A stretch of 64,000 nucleotides of DNA from Trichormus sp. NMC-1 (GCF_001858025.1 NZ_LZQD01000002.1:151261-215260), one strand, 5' to 3'. Shown: positions 9,204-19,125, counted from the first letter of the stretch. Notes: generated by a model not told the origin, from the sequence alone. Translations and numbers: made by a program.

Positions 9204-11141
9204 CTAAACCAATAAAGTTTGCAGCAAAGGTTTGTCAGCATCTAACTTACCAGTCCGCAACCATTCAGACATTTCATCTGGTGCTTGTGCTTGAGTAAGT
9301 CTTTCTCGTAAATAACTACCTTCCAGAATTTCTTTTTGCAATAGTTCCTGAGCAATCTCTTCTAGTAAGTCGCGGTTATATTGGAGAATACTTAAAGCCA
9401 TATGATGAGCATTATCCAATATCTCTTTCACTTCCCGGTCAATTTCTTCCGTCATTTGCGGACTAATTGAACGTCGAGGATTTCCATAACCTTCGAGAAA
9501 CTGCTGTTGGACTTTTTCAAAAGCAACTGGTCCGAGTTTATCGCTCATGCCATAAATTGTAATTGCCCTTTCTGCTAAATCGGTGGCTTTTTGGATATCA
9601 TCAGAAGCACCAGTAGAGACTTTACCGAAAACAATTTCTTCGGAAGAACGTCCACCTAATAAAGTGGCAATGCGTCCGCGAATTTCATCTTCTATCATTA
9701 AGAAACGGTCTTCTTCTGGCATTTGAATTGTATAACCCAAAGCACCGACACCACGGGGAACAACAGAAATTTTCTCAACTTTACCCGCACCAGGCATTAA
9801 AGCACCAATGATAGCGTGTCCAACTTCGTGATAAGCAACGGTCTTTTTCTCAAGTTCATTTAATACACGAGAGCGTTTTTCTAAACCTGCAACTAAACGT
9901 TCAATGGCTTCGTTGAAATCTGCCATTAGTACTGCTTGACGATTATTTCTCGCTGCTAATAACGCCGCTTCATTAACTAAGTTAGCTAAATCTGCACCTG
10001 CAAAACCAGGTGTGCGAGTGGCAATAATTCCTAAATCCACATCTTCCGCAAGTTTAACGTTTCTAGCATGGACTTTGAGAATTGCTTCCCGACCAATTTT
10101 ATCAGGTCTATCGACGACAATTTGACGGTCAAAACGACCGGGACGACGTAAAGCTGGATCAAGAACTTCGGGACGGTTGGTAGCAGCGATGATAATTACA
10201 CCGGTGTTAGCGTCAAAACCATCCATTTCGGAGAGTAATTGATTGAGGGTTTGTTCTCGTTCATCGTTACCACCGACGAAACCACCCGCACCACCGCGAG
10301 ATTTACCTAAAGCGTCTAATTCATCAATGAAGACGATACAGGGTGCTTGTTGTTTTGCTTGTTCAAATAAATCGCGGACTCGCGCAGCACCAACACCAAC
10401 GAATAGTTCGATAAATTCAGAACCGGAGATACTGAAGAAGGGAACACCAGCTTCACCTGCGATCGCTTTTGCTAGTAATGTTTTACCTGTACCTGGAGGT
10501 CCGACTAACAACACACCTTTGGGAATTTTTGCCCCTAAGTTGGTGTATTTGGTCGCATTTTTGAGAAAATCAACGATTTCTTCTAATTCAGCTTTGGCTT
10601 CATCTACACCTGCTACATCTAGGAATTTTACACCTGTGCTGCCTTCAGAATAAATGCGAGCTTTACTTTTACCTACTGTCAACGCTGCAGGACCACCAGC
10701 TTGACGATTCATTAAAAATGCCCAAATCCCAAAGAAAATCAACGGAGGTGCTACCCAACTCAATAAAGTGCCAATCCAGGCGTTTTCGTTGGGTGGTGGT
10801 GCGGCAAATTCGACATTATTCTCGCGGAGAATTTTCGGTAAATCTAAGTCGATGGCTACAGGTGTAGTTCTAAATACCTGTTCAACGGTTTTACCTTCGG
10901 GGGTTTGGGTTTTGATAGAATATTCAATGCGATCGCTCCCCACAATTGCTTTATCTACTTTACCAGCTTGTACTTGAGCAATAAAATCACTATAGGGAAC
11001 TTGCTGCAATCGAGTCCCGAACAAACTGGGAACTATCAAGTTCAGCAATAACAAAAGAGTCAATAAAATTAGGAAACTACTACCAAACTGTCGTATTTTT
11101 GGCGTTTTCATCTGTTTGTTATTATTAGTTTCCACAGGCAT
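9204..11141 (-). CDS. ftsH: ATP-dependent zinc metalloprotease FtsH
   Basis: This 645-residue membrane-bound AAA+ protease degrades damaged membrane proteins, in cyanobacteria notably photosystem II subunits. Two transmembrane helices (about 20-40 and 122-146) flank a periplasmic/lumenal loop. The AAA domain follows with Walker A GPPGTGKT, Walker [12 protein letters not shown] and the second region of homology around [19 protein letters not shown]. The zinc site is HEVGH. A GAGGTGA ribosome-binding site 5 bases before the ATG supports the start. Cyanobacteria carry about four FtsH paralogues, and I cannot assign which one this is. It is divergent from the stray RTX segment and convergent with the esterase gene. 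Confidence 0.95.
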   Translation of the reverse strand: MPVETNNNKQMKTPKIRQFGSSFLILLTLLLLLNLIVPSLFGTRLQQVPYSDFIAQVQAGKVDKAIVGSDRIEYSIKTQTPEGKTVEQVFRTTPVAIDLDLPKILRENNVEFAAPPPNENAWIGTLLSWVAPPLIFFGIWAFLMNRQAGGPAALTVGKSKARIYSEGSTGVKFLDVAGVDEAKAELEEIVDFLKNATKYTNLGAKIPKGVLLVGPPGTGKTLLAKAIAGEAGVPFFSISGSEFIELFVGVGAARVRDLFEQAKQQAPCIVFIDELDALGKSRGGAGGFVGGNDEREQTLNQLLSEMDGFDANTGVIIIAATNRPEVLDPALRRPGRFDRQIVVDRPDKIGREAILKVHARNVKLAEDVDLGIIATRTPGFAGADLANLVNEAALLAARNNRQAVLMADFNEAIERLVAGLEKRSRVLNELEKKTVAYHEVGHAIIGALMPGAGKVEKISVVPRGVGALGYTIQMPEEDRFLMIEDEIRGRIATLLGGRSSEEIVFGKVSTGASDDIQKATDLAERAITIYGMSDKLGPVAFEKVQQQFLEGYGNPRRSISPQMTEEIDREVKEILDNAHHMALSILQYNRDLLEEIAQELLQKEILEGSYLRERLTQAQAPDEMSEWLRTGKLDADKPLLQTLLV

Positions 11142-11217
11142 AATGTCACCTCAATAAAATTTATTTGTTAGTCATTAGTCATTGGTCATTAGTCATTGGT
11201 TTATTAACCTTCCCATC

Positions 11218-11240
11218 TCTCCCTATTCCCTATTCCCTAT
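11218..11240. repeat. Heptameric repeat at the left edge of the segment copy
   Basis: The sequence TATTCCC repeats three times and runs straight into the start of the copied esterase segment at 11239. A 'TCTGTTCCC' remnant of the same repeat type resumes immediately after the copy, at 11797. The preceding 30 bp consist of a 'cattagtcattgg' tandem repeat. Confidence 0.75.
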
Positions 11241-11796
11241 TAGATATTCAGCAACATTAGCAGATGGAAGTGAATTACCAGATTGGTTGAGTTTTAATCC
11301 CATAACTCAAACATTTAGTGGTACTCCTGCATATGGAGATGCAGGTCAACTGGATGTAAAAGTGATCGCTACAGATAAAGAAGGAGCGATCGCAACAGAT
11401 ACCTTCTCTATTCAGATTCAAACACCATTCATCTTCGGGACAACCAATAGCGAAGAAATCAGCCCTGAAGCAGGACAAGCATTATTTGCAGGTGACGGAG
11501 ACGATACAATAAATTCCACCGACGATAATGACATCTTTGCAGGTAATGGTAATGATGTTGTTACAGTCAATAGCCACTCTTCTGTTTCCGCTGGAGATGG
11601 TGACGATACCGTCATTGTTGGTGCAAATGGACCTGCTCTCAATACCACTGTTGATGGTGGTAATGGTGAAGATAATCTAGTTGTAGCTGAAGCCAATGGT
11701 ACTAACAATCTGTTTGGAGCCGCAGACGCAGATGAACTACAAGTAATTGAAGGTTCACGTCAATTATTGTTTGGTGGTTCAGGTAACGACAAGATC
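11239..11796 (+). pseudogene. Stray copy of an internal esterase/RTX segment (no function expected)
   Basis: This 558-bp segment matches 8156-8713 and encodes the cadherin-like domain plus the first RTX repeats, without the catalytic domain or C-terminus. The open frame continues out of it for about 36 codons on unrelated antisense DNA of the DUF1614 gene, so no functional protein is expected. Heptameric TTCCCTA repeats lie on the left and a TGTTCCC remnant on the right. The lack of any difference from the source points to a very recent event or to an assembly error. Confidence 0.85.
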
Positions 11797-11810
11797 TCTG
11801 TTCCCTTTTT

Positions 11811-12509
11811 TCAAGTTAATAACAAAGCAAATAATCCACATAAAGCAATTCCATCAAATACACCTGCACCACCGATACTAAATACACCCGCACTCATGGC
11901 TTGAATATCTTTGAGATGAAGCAAATCAGCACCAATTAAAGTACCTAGAACACCACCAGCAAAAGCCACTGGTGCAGCATGAGGTGAGGCTATTAGCATT
12001 GCAGAAACAGCCGCAGTCAAAGGAGCAAGCAATGGATTCATTTGAATTCCAATTCCCGGTACTACCTGGGCTGCAAAGTAGCTGACAACAGTCACAATGG
12101 CAGTAACTAGCAGAATTGCCAGCACATTTCCCTGATAAAATTGGTATAATGCCAACACAACAGGTATTAATCCACCCCCCACATTCAGAGCTACCACGGT
12201 AGAACGTTGCACATTACTTAATGGAATACCCCAAAATTCCTTTAACCACAGTGCCGCAAATTCATCTGCTAATTGGACGGGAGCTTCTAATCGGTAGATG
12301 GGAATATTGATTGTGCTGGTAATAATTACTAGCAACAACAATACAAAAGCAATACTAGGAGAAAAACCCAACTTGGCTACCGCAATTTCCACCACGTCTA
12401 CTGCTACAGCAAACCAAATAAATGGCAGCAACAGCAATAAAGCCAGAAATAATAGTAATGAAACTGGTAGATAAATCATGGAAATAAAGAAATAGAATGA
12501 ATTTGGCAC
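11811..12509 (-). CDS. DUF1614 family multi-spanning membrane protein
   Basis: This 232-residue hydrophobic protein has about seven membrane segments and matches my memory of DUF1614, a family found in cyanobacteria and archaea with no established function. Characteristic stretches are the small-residue-rich '[14 protein letters not shown]', '[17 protein letters not shown]' and '[13 protein letters not shown]'. The GTG at 12509 has a GAGGA site 6 bases upstream; an internal ATG at 12479 is the alternative. Its TGA stop (11811-11813) lies only 15 bp from the stray RTX copy, so the insertion apparently spared the coding region. Confidence 0.8.
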   Translation of the reverse strand: MPNSFYFFISMIYLPVSLLLFLALLLLLPFIWFAVAVDVVEIAVAKLGFSPSIAFVLLLLVIITSTINIPIYRLEAPVQLADEFAALWLKEFWGIPLSNVQRSTVVALNVGGGLIPVVLALYQFYQGNVLAILLVTAIVTVVSYFAAQVVPGIGIQMNPLLAPLTAAVSAMLIASPHAAPVAFAGGVLGTLIGADLLHLKDIQAMSAGVFSIGGAGVFDGIALCGLFALLLT

Positions 12510-12718
12510 TCAGATCCTCAAATCCAGCCTTTTGAAAATCTGTAAATAACTATAAAATGCGTTTATTCGACCATTTTCCAGAAATCAACTTTGTGGATGT
12601 TGACAGATACAGGATCTAAAGAAGTAAAGTTTTGTATCTGTTTTCTATTGTAGAGACTGGATAGTGAAGTCTAAATTCGTGTATACCCTACCCAAAAAAT
12701 GTGTATTGCCGTACTTTG

Positions 12719-12910
12719 ATGAAAAATCAACTAGGTTTCTTACTTAAGCTACTTTTACTTTCGGCTTTAATATCATTCTTGATTAAGTATGCCGCTCCGA
12801 CGTTTTTAATTCCCGAAACATCAACAAATGCACTAATTCTAGTTTTGTTGCCTACTGTGATTATGATAACTATTTTACTTCTGCGAATTCCAGCACAAAA
12901 ACAAAATTAA
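12719..12910 (+). CDS. Small two-helix membrane protein, function unknown
   Basis: This 63-residue protein has two hydrophobic helices (about residues 5-24 and 37-57) separated by a short loop. I do not recognise a named family. The ATG at 12719 is chosen over an in-frame GTG at 12701 because the extra residues are atypical. No clear ribosome-binding site is present. It precedes the AI-2E transporter gene by 89 bp in the same direction and may be co-transcribed. Confidence 0.6.
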   Translation: MKNQLGFLLKLLLLSALISFLIKYAAPTFLIPETSTNALILVLLPTVIMITILLLRIPAQKQN

Positions 12911-12999
12911 CTGAAAATCTCTAGTAGGAATCTCTAAAATCAGCTAACCTATCTGCATAGCTGGAAAATTTCGTCTCACCAAGCTTTGGGAGTCAGTTT

Positions 13000-14115
13000 G
13001 TGAAACTTGGTCAATGGATTGGTTTAATCGCCTTAGTTCTATCTATATATATATTGTGGCAACTGCGTGAAGTGCTGTTACTGATATTTGCTGCTGTTGT
13101 TTTAGCAACGGCCTTAAATCGGTTAGCTCAACGTTTGCAAAGCTTAGGGATGAAACGTGGCCTTGCTGTTGTCTTGTCAGTAACTCTCTTTTTTGCTGGT
13201 GTGATTGGCTTTTTCTGGCTGATTGTTCCACCCTTTGCCCAGCAATTTCAAGAACTAACTTTACGAGTTCCCCAAGGATTTGAGCGCATTAATAGTTGGA
13301 TTGACGAACAAAGAACTCACATTCCTGATCAATTAGCACCCTTCATCCCAGATTTTAACACTTTAATAGGAGAAGCACAGCCTTTATTCAATCGCGTATT
13401 GGGAAACTCTTTTGCCTTTGTTTCTGGCTCTTTGGTAATTGTTCTAAATATTTTATTAGTGTTAGTGTTGACAGGGATGTTTTTAGCTGATCCTGATGCT
13501 TATATAAAAGTATTTATCCGGTTATTTCCCTCATTTTATCGACGACGGGTAGCGGGAATTTTAGCTCAGTGTGAAAGTTCATTAGAAGGATGGGTGACAG
13601 GGGCTTTTATTGCTGTCTTTGTAGTGGGATTGATGAGCTTAGTGGGCTTATCATTTTTGGGTGTAAAGGCAGCTTTAGCATTGGCCGTTTTAGCGGGATT
13701 TATGAATTTAATTCCTAATCTCGGACCAACTATGAGTGTAGTGCCGGCGATGGCAATTGCTCTTTTAGATAATCCCTGGAAACCTATTTTTGTCTTAATT
13801 CTTTACTTTTTTATTCAACAAGCTGAGAGTAATTTTCTCACGCCGATAGTTATGGCGCATCAGGTATCTTTACTACCAGCAGTAACGTTAATTTCTCAAT
13901 TATTTTTTGTGACTTTCTTTGGCTTTTTAGGATTATTGTTAGCACTGCCTTTAACTGTTGTCGCTAAAATTTGGGTACAAGAAGTATTAGTTAAAGATGT
14001 TTTGGATGAGTGGAGGCATAATCATCAACAAGCGACTGAGTTGGTGATGGTTTCTGAATCTGCTGATATCAAAGACTTTCAGGAAGCGGAAGTTATAGGA
14101 AAGGATGAAGATTAA
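13000..14115 (+). CDS. AI-2E family transporter-like membrane protein (PerM family)
   Basis: This 371-residue protein has about seven or eight membrane helices in the AI-2E/PerM (UPF0118) arrangement: an N-terminal helix pair, a long soluble segment (about 90-145) and a C-terminal helix bundle with 'NLIPNLGPTMSVVPA' and 'LLALPLTVVAKIW', the family signature. Members are variously implicated in autoinducer-2 export or in Na+/H+ antiport, and the substrate here is unknown. The start is a GTG at 13000 with GGGAG 8 bases upstream. The C-terminal tail is charged and cytoplasmic. Confidence 0.88.
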   Translation: MKLGQWIGLIALVLSIYILWQLREVLLLIFAAVVLATALNRLAQRLQSLGMKRGLAVVLSVTLFFAGVIGFFWLIVPPFAQQFQELTLRVPQGFERINSWIDEQRTHIPDQLAPFIPDFNTLIGEAQPLFNRVLGNSFAFVSGSLVIVLNILLVLVLTGMFLADPDAYIKVFIRLFPSFYRRRVAGILAQCESSLEGWVTGAFIAVFVVGLMSLVGLSFLGVKAALALAVLAGFMNLIPNLGPTMSVVPAMAIALLDNPWKPIFVLILYFFIQQAESNFLTPIVMAHQVSLLPAVTLISQLFFVTFFGFLGLLLALPLTVVAKIWVQEVLVKDVLDEWRHNHQQATELVMVSESADIKDFQEAEVIGKDED

Positions 14116-14133
14116 TTGTAAATAGCATATCTG

Positions 14134-14165
14134 AAAGCGATGGCTGCTGTAGCGATCGCTTTTTT
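14134..14165 (+). terminator. Terminator containing a HIP1 octamer
   Basis: AAAGCGAT and ATCGCTTT form an 8-bp stem with a 13-base loop, followed by six Ts. It lies 18 bp after the transporter stop. The 3' arm overlaps a GCGATCGC HIP1 site. Confidence 0.75.
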
Positions 14166-14183
14166 GATAAACTACATTAAATT

Positions 14184-15812
14184 CTAATCATGGGTTGTAC
14201 CATCTGGCTTTATTTGCTTAATAGGAATCTCAATCAAAAATTCTGTTCCCTTTCCAGGTTCAGAAACATACTCTATCTTTCCCCTATGCTTCTTCACTAT
14301 AATTTGGTAACTAATAGATAATCCTAAACCAGTACCTTTACCTACAGGCTTAGTAGTAAAAAACGGTTCAAACAATCTATTTTTAATTTGTCCCCTTATT
14401 CCTATACCATTATCTTTAATGCTAATAATTACGTTCTCTTTATTTTTTATTTGAGTCTGGATAATAATTGAACTGGAGTGTTGTTTAGTTTCTCTATAAG
14501 AATCTATTTCCTGTTGGCGTAAAGCATCAATGGCGTTAATAAGAATATTCATAAATACCTGATTTAATCCTCCTGCATAACATTCAACAAGAGGCAAATC
14601 TTCATATTTTTTAATAATTGCAATTTCTTGCTTTTTATGCTGACCTTTAAGAATATCTTGTAAAATTAACAGCGTACTATCAATCCCCTCATGAATATTC
14701 ACAGGTTTCATTTCTGCTTCATCAAGACGCGAAAAGTTCCGTAAACTTAAAACAATCTCACGGATACGTTCAGCGCCAACTTCCATTGAGGATAATGTTT
14801 TTGGCAAATCATCAATAATAAAATCTAACTCTATTTCCTCAATTAAAATATTTATTTCTGGGTTGTAATTAGAATATTCTTGCTGGTATCGCTTAACCAA
14901 GGTTAATAATATCTGACTGTATTCCCTAATATGTATTAAGTTGCCAGAAATGAAATTAACAGGATTATTAATCTCATGAGCAACACCAGCGACTAACTGA
15001 CCTAGTGAAGACATCTTTTCAGTTTGAATCAGTTGTACTTGAGTTTGCTGCAATTCTTGTAATGTCTGTTGTAATTGAATATTTTTCTGTTTTAATTTTT
15101 CCGTTCTAGCTGCAACTTGCATTTCTAACATATAATTAGTTTCTTCTAAGGCAGCTTGAGCATTTTTTTTAGCTTTTAAGTATTCTTGCAATAAACCTAA
15201 TACTGAAAGCCATACTGGAATAAGTATTGTTAAACTGATAATAGAGCCTAAAATAGCCCAAATCATTCTTTGCCGATATTCAACAACTTTTTGTTGCAAG
15301 CCTAGTGATATATTACGGTTTCTTTTAGCAATACCATCGGCATAAATCTGTTTATTAATTTCGTATTTTGGGCTGGATAATAGCTGCTGTGCCAACTGAT
15401 TTTGATTTTTATTAACTAAATCAAAAGATTCATATTCCATGGCAATTAACCGCTGATTAGCAACATCAATTTTTTGAGCATTCTCATTTTTATATGTTTC
15501 AGGAGCAAGTTTAATAGCTTCTTTAATCGCCACATCAAGTTTAGGTTCAAATTGGCGATATCGTTTTTCCCAAAAAATATCACCTGTAGCTGCATTCATG
15601 CGGGCAGACATGGTTAATACTTCATCAAAATAAGTAATTTCATCACTTAGTCTTTGTAGGTTAAATTCCTGTTTAGTAATACTGTTGAAATTATAATATG
15701 CTTGCCAATTAAGACCAACTTGAGGGATAAACAATAGTAATGTCAGCAATACTGTCACACTTACTAGCTGAGAAGGAGTAAATTTTAGTTTATAAAATAA
15801 ATGCATTTTCAT
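14184..15812 (-). CDS. Membrane-bound sensor histidine kinase
   Basis: This kinase of about 542 residues has a first membrane helix (near residue 20), a helical extracytoplasmic sensor region of about 160 residues, a second helix ('MIWAILGSIISLTILIPVWL') and a coiled-coil linker. The HisKA phospho-acceptor is GVAHEINNPVNFI, and the ATPase domain has N-box NILINAIDAL, G1 DNGIGI and G2 GKGTGLGLSI. The stimulus is unknown and no response regulator is adjacent. The ATG at 15812 (or 15806) follows an AGG site and gives a normal N-terminus. An upstream extension is open but unlikely. It is convergent with the transporter gene. Confidence 0.88.
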   Translation of the reverse strand: MKMHLFYKLKFTPSQLVSVTVLLTLLLFIPQVGLNWQAYYNFNSITKQEFNLQRLSDEITYFDEVLTMSARMNAATGDIFWEKRYRQFEPKLDVAIKEAIKLAPETYKNENAQKIDVANQRLIAMEYESFDLVNKNQNQLAQQLLSSPKYEINKQIYADGIAKRNRNISLGLQQKVVEYRQRMIWAILGSIISLTILIPVWLSVLGLLQEYLKAKKNAQAALEETNYMLEMQVAARTEKLKQKNIQLQQTLQELQQTQVQLIQTEKMSSLGQLVAGVAHEINNPVNFISGNLIHIREYSQILLTLVKRYQQEYSNYNPEINILIEEIELDFIIDDLPKTLSSMEVGAERIREIVLSLRNFSRLDEAEMKPVNIHEGIDSTLLILQDILKGQHKKQEIAIIKKYEDLPLVECYAGGLNQVFMNILINAIDALRQQEIDSYRETKQHSSSIIIQTQIKNKENVIISIKDNGIGIRGQIKNRLFEPFFTTKPVGKGTGLGLSISYQIIVKKHRGKIEYVSEPGKGTEFLIEIPIKQIKPDGTTHD

Positions 15813-16097
15813 ACCTGTATATATGCTACATTTAGATATAGCAATCCGATTTAATTTACTAACAAGTAGTACATTGGGACTTAAGCTTGTCAGGTTATAC
15901 AATGACTAATTTTTTATGAGAACTCCAACAAAGTTTTTGTAGCCATAAGGATTTCTGGCTACGTTGTAAAATACTGTATCAAATTGTATAAAGTTTCCAG
16001 CTAAATAAATATAACAAAGCTTAGGTTGCCGGGGAGGAGTAAAGTGTAAAACTTACCAGAACTTTAAACATTCCTGTCTAGCTCTTTAATAAATAGA

Positions 16098-16189
16098 TAC
16101 AGCAGAATTCAGGAGTCAGGAGTAAAACAGGCGAATGTGTCTAGGTTTCAATCTTGATTCTGTACCTCATTGATCTGCAATCTGCTGTA
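16098..16189. mobile_element. MITE-like element, 92 bp (TACAGCAGA family)
   Basis: The element begins TACAGCAGA and ends TCTGCTGTA, a 9-bp terminal inverted repeat, and has no coding capacity. Its interior ('gcgaatgtgtctagg' through 'ctcattgatctgcaa') recurs at 27033-27177. A related degenerate end borders the disrupted RTX gene near 52658. It lies in the gap 15813-16509, which also carries a 'gcgatttatcgctc' palindrome and an 'agggctaaagccct' palindrome near 16320-16370. Confidence 0.75.
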
Positions 16190-16399
16190 AATTACCTACA
16201 TTGAGTTTTTTGAGAATGCGATTATCGCACACACCCTCATAATCAGGTACTGATTGGTTTTGTTCCTGCCTCAAGTCAGGTAGACAGAATTAAATGTAAG
16301 ATAAAATTTTTGTCGTAGTGAGCGATTTATCGCTCTCTTGCTAGGTTTGATAGGGCTAAAGCCCTTACTACTAACTTTTTTTTTATTCAGTCTTACTAC

Positions 16400-16486
16400 T
16401 TAGAGGATTTAGGAGACGCACTGTTAGATTTTTCCAGTCTGGATGATTTAAACAATTACTTGGCTGCAATATCACCCGATAATTAA
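16400..16486 (+). pseudogene. Remnant of a DUF4351-type C-terminus
   Basis: An in-frame run of 28 codons ending in TAA at 16484-16486 reads 'LEDLGDALLDFSSLDDLNN' and onward, which closely resembles the C-terminal DUF4351 motif of cyanobacterial Rpn/transposase-associated nuclease-like proteins. No upstream coding sequence in the same frame is visible; it is preceded by dispersed palindromes. I read it as the decayed tail of a lost gene. Confidence 0.55.
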
Positions 16487-16509
16487 GATGTCAATCCGCT
16501 ACTTTAAAA

Positions 16510-17679
16510 ATGCGAACCATTGCGGAAATTAACGAAAAAATCAACCGGAAACGCGCCGTAGTGTGGACGGTTGAAGAATTAAAAGCACGAGTTACAGAAA
16601 TCGGTGTCACCAAAGCCGCGAAAGAAGTTGATGTCATTACCACCGGCACCTTTGAACCAATGGAGTCAAGCGGTGCAATTATTAACCTCGGACACACAGA
16701 TCCACCCATCAAAATTCGCCGTTGCTGGTTAGATGGCGTGCCAGTATATCCCGGCTTTGGGGCTGTAGATTTATACTTAGGTGCTAGTTGTGGTGTAGAA
16801 ACAATGGACGGAGAAGAACTCCGAGAACGTGGCGGTGGTCATGTTATCCAAGATTTAATTGCAGGTAAATCCGTACAAGTACGGGCATTAGGACAAGTTA
16901 CCGATTGCTACCCAAGAGCCACTTTTGAAACGACAGTTACTCGTGAAACTATCAATCAGTTTTATTTATTTAATCCGCGCAATCTTTATCAAAATTTTAT
17001 TGTAGGGGTAAATGGAGGCGATCGCCCTCTTCACACTTATCTGGGACCCCTGCAACCACGTTTAGGTAATGCGGTTTACTCAAATCCTGGTGCTATTTCC
17101 CCCCTTCTCAATGATCCCGATTTACAACTTGTGGGGATTGGGACAAGAATATTCTTAGGTGGTGGAATTGGTTATGTGGCTTGGGAAGGTACGCAGCACT
17201 TCCCTTTACAAAAGCGGTTAGCTAATCGCACACCCATTGGCCCTTCAGCAACTTTAGCCTTAATTGGTGATGCCAAACAAATGGATGCGCGTTGGGTGCG
17301 GGGTTGTTACTTCAAAAGTTATGGCCCTTCCTTAATGTTGGGAGTAGGTGTCCCACTTCCGGTTTTAAATGAAACAGTAATTGAACGCTGCGCTGTCCAA
17401 AATAAAGACTTAGTAGCGCCAATTGTCGATTTTTCCATTCCTCGTCGCGTCCGTCCCACCTTTGGTTTAGTCAGTTACGCTCAACTTAAATCTGGAAAAA
17501 TCGCCATTGAGGGTAAAGCGGTGCGAGTCGCTCCTTTAGCCAGTATGTTTCTCTCACGACAAGTTGCTCTAGAGTTAAAACACTGGATTGAAGCAGGCAC
17601 ATTTACCCTTACAGAACCTGTTGCCCCTATTCCTATGGATCGGACTTTTTTACCCCAAGACCGTCGGACTGATTTTTGA
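16510..17679 (+). CDS. Homocysteine biosynthesis protein (HcyBio, DUF39)
   Basis: This 389-residue protein matches the DUF39/HcyBio family. Members in methanogens and some bacteria take part in converting aspartate semialdehyde to homocysteine using reduced sulfur. Glycine-rich stretches typical of the family are visible, e.g. 'GTFEPMESSGAIINLGH', 'GGGIGYVAWEGTQH' and 'GVGVPLPVLNE', with single cysteines in 'GASCGVETMDG' and 'RGCYFKSYG'. The usual partner, a NIL/ferredoxin-domain protein, is not next to it here. The ATG at 16510 starts with the family-like 'RTIAEINEKI', though an obvious ribosome-binding site is missing. Confidence 0.85.
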   Translation: MRTIAEINEKINRKRAVVWTVEELKARVTEIGVTKAAKEVDVITTGTFEPMESSGAIINLGHTDPPIKIRRCWLDGVPVYPGFGAVDLYLGASCGVETMDGEELRERGGGHVIQDLIAGKSVQVRALGQVTDCYPRATFETTVTRETINQFYLFNPRNLYQNFIVGVNGGDRPLHTYLGPLQPRLGNAVYSNPGAISPLLNDPDLQLVGIGTRIFLGGGIGYVAWEGTQHFPLQKRLANRTPIGPSATLALIGDAKQMDARWVRGCYFKSYGPSLMLGVGVPLPVLNETVIERCAVQNKDLVAPIVDFSIPRRVRPTFGLVSYAQLKSGKIAIEGKAVRVAPLASMFLSRQVALELKHWIEAGTFTLTEPVAPIPMDRTFLPQDRRTDF

Positions 17680-17738
17680 TCTTGGGGGATTGGTAATGGG
17701 GAAAAAGGTAAATAACATTCTTGCCCATTACCCATTAC

Positions 17739-18746
17739 CTACTCTTGGGTTGGTTTTGTCCGCTTCACAGGCTTAGGAAGAGGGGTTTTTGGTACAGGTT
17801 TAGACACCTCCGCTCGCGTAGCAGACGCAGCATCGCCGCTGGTTTTTTTGATCGGAAGTGGAGGCGCTTCCCCATTGCGTCTGGGAGGGAATGGTCTTCT
17901 TCCACCACCACCACCACCACGAGGGGCGCTTCTGAATGGTGGTTTGCGTTTTTTGGGCAAATCAGCGATCGCTTCCGCATTTTCTACTATTAATACGTCC
18001 ACTTCTCGCTTGACTTTGAAATCCCAAAACTTGCCGACAGCTTTGGTTGTCAGCACACCCCGCAGTTTCAACTTAAAATACTTAGGTTTATCAGTTGGCT
18101 TCCGGGGAGCTTGCTTAATTTTTACCACCAAACTTTTATCGTCAAAAGATTGGTAAACTACTTCACCACGTACAGAAAAATAACCATCAGGAATTTCTGA
18201 GGATGGTTTTCGAGGTTCAGAACTTTCGTCGGGTTTCTGTAACTCTTGTGAACCAAAATCTTGGTGATCTTCTTCTAGGAAATGTTTAGCCAGATTTTCT
18301 GGTTCCCACACTCCGACAATTTGGATATGTAATGTGTCATTTTCTTGTCTGGTGCGCGGATAAACTACCCACAGATGCTCTGTTTCTAAGTCCAAGTGAT
18401 TTTTGACCAAACTCATAATCCGCCCTAAGAGGACGGTATTGAGTTCTACACCATCGACAGTAAGCAATGTTCCTTGAGTAAATTGTTCACTGCTGGCAAA
18501 GTAACGACCCCGGACTAATCCGATAGCTCGATACTGCATTGCTTCGCTGGGAGGTGGAATCGGTTGTTGCCGATGGGCTAAATTCCCATTTGAGTTATTA
18601 TCACTAGGGTTAACAGGTAAATTATCAGGTTGAGAGGACTCGGCTGCTGCTGTTTTCACATGAGCGGCTGCGTCGATTTTAGTTGGAGCCTCTTTAGAGG
18701 CAGTACTGTTAGCAGATTCAGGAGACGGCATCAGGTCGGAATTCAT
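17739..18746 (-). CDS. Conserved hypothetical protein with a basic glycine/arginine- and proline-rich tail
   Basis: This 335-residue protein is not assigned to a family I know. Residues about 1-65 are low-complexity and polar. A folded middle region follows (from about 'AMQYRAIGLVRGRYF' to 'DVLIVENAEAIADLP'). The last 70 residues are strongly basic and rich in proline, with an RGGGGGGRRPFPPRR core that looks like an RNA-binding RGG tail. The ATG at 18746 has AAGGAG 6 bases upstream, which decides the start; an open extension to 18887 lacks one. It is convergent with the DUF39 gene. The 379 bp to the divergent TPR gene hold no other gene I can see. Confidence 0.75.
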   Translation of the reverse strand: MNSDLMPSPESANSTASKEAPTKIDAAAHVKTAAAESSQPDNLPVNPSDNNSNGNLAHRQQPIPPPSEAMQYRAIGLVRGRYFASSEQFTQGTLLTVDGVELNTVLLGRIMSLVKNHLDLETEHLWVVYPRTRQENDTLHIQIVGVWEPENLAKHFLEEDHQDFGSQELQKPDESSEPRKPSSEIPDGYFSVRGEVVYQSFDDKSLVVKIKQAPRKPTDKPKYFKLKLRGVLTTKAVGKFWDFKVKREVDVLIVENAEAIADLPKKRKPPFRSAPRGGGGGGRRPFPPRRNGEAPPLPIKKTSGDAASATRAEVSKPVPKTPLPKPVKRTKPTQE

Positions 18747-19125
18747 AAAAACTCCTTGCGGCGGAGACACATCCCAATTATGGGATTTTACAAAAGTAGC
18801 TGGAAAGAGCGTTGGTGCGGCTGATAAAAGTATCTTTCCTTTTAATTTAGCCGCTCTAGAGCGCCCAGAGCGAACGGAAAGGCGCAAAATTTGGCATTTA
18901 GAGACTAAATGTGTAATTTAGCGCCTTGACACTAGTTTCGGAAGCATAGCATAGCTACAATTCTGAAGGCTCCTCCTAAAGTCATCAATTACTTTAGCGG
19001 TGTAGATAGTTATTTGTTATAAAATTCACAGTCTAATGACCGTATTCCGCAAAGTTTTAGAAATTTTTGACTTTGCGATCTGTGTAAATGTTAATCTCGT
19101 TAAAATTCAGAAGAGGGAAAATATT

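Noticed and set aside
10243..10653. 136-codon frame antisense to ftsH
   Set aside because: Shadow of the FtsH AAA domain; Pro/Ser-rich translation typical of antisense frames.
11182..11904. 240-codon open frame covering the stray RTX segment as a real gene
   Set aside because: It is a copied interior of the esterase gene joined to heptamer repeats and antisense DUF1614 sequence; no ribosome-binding site or secretion signal.
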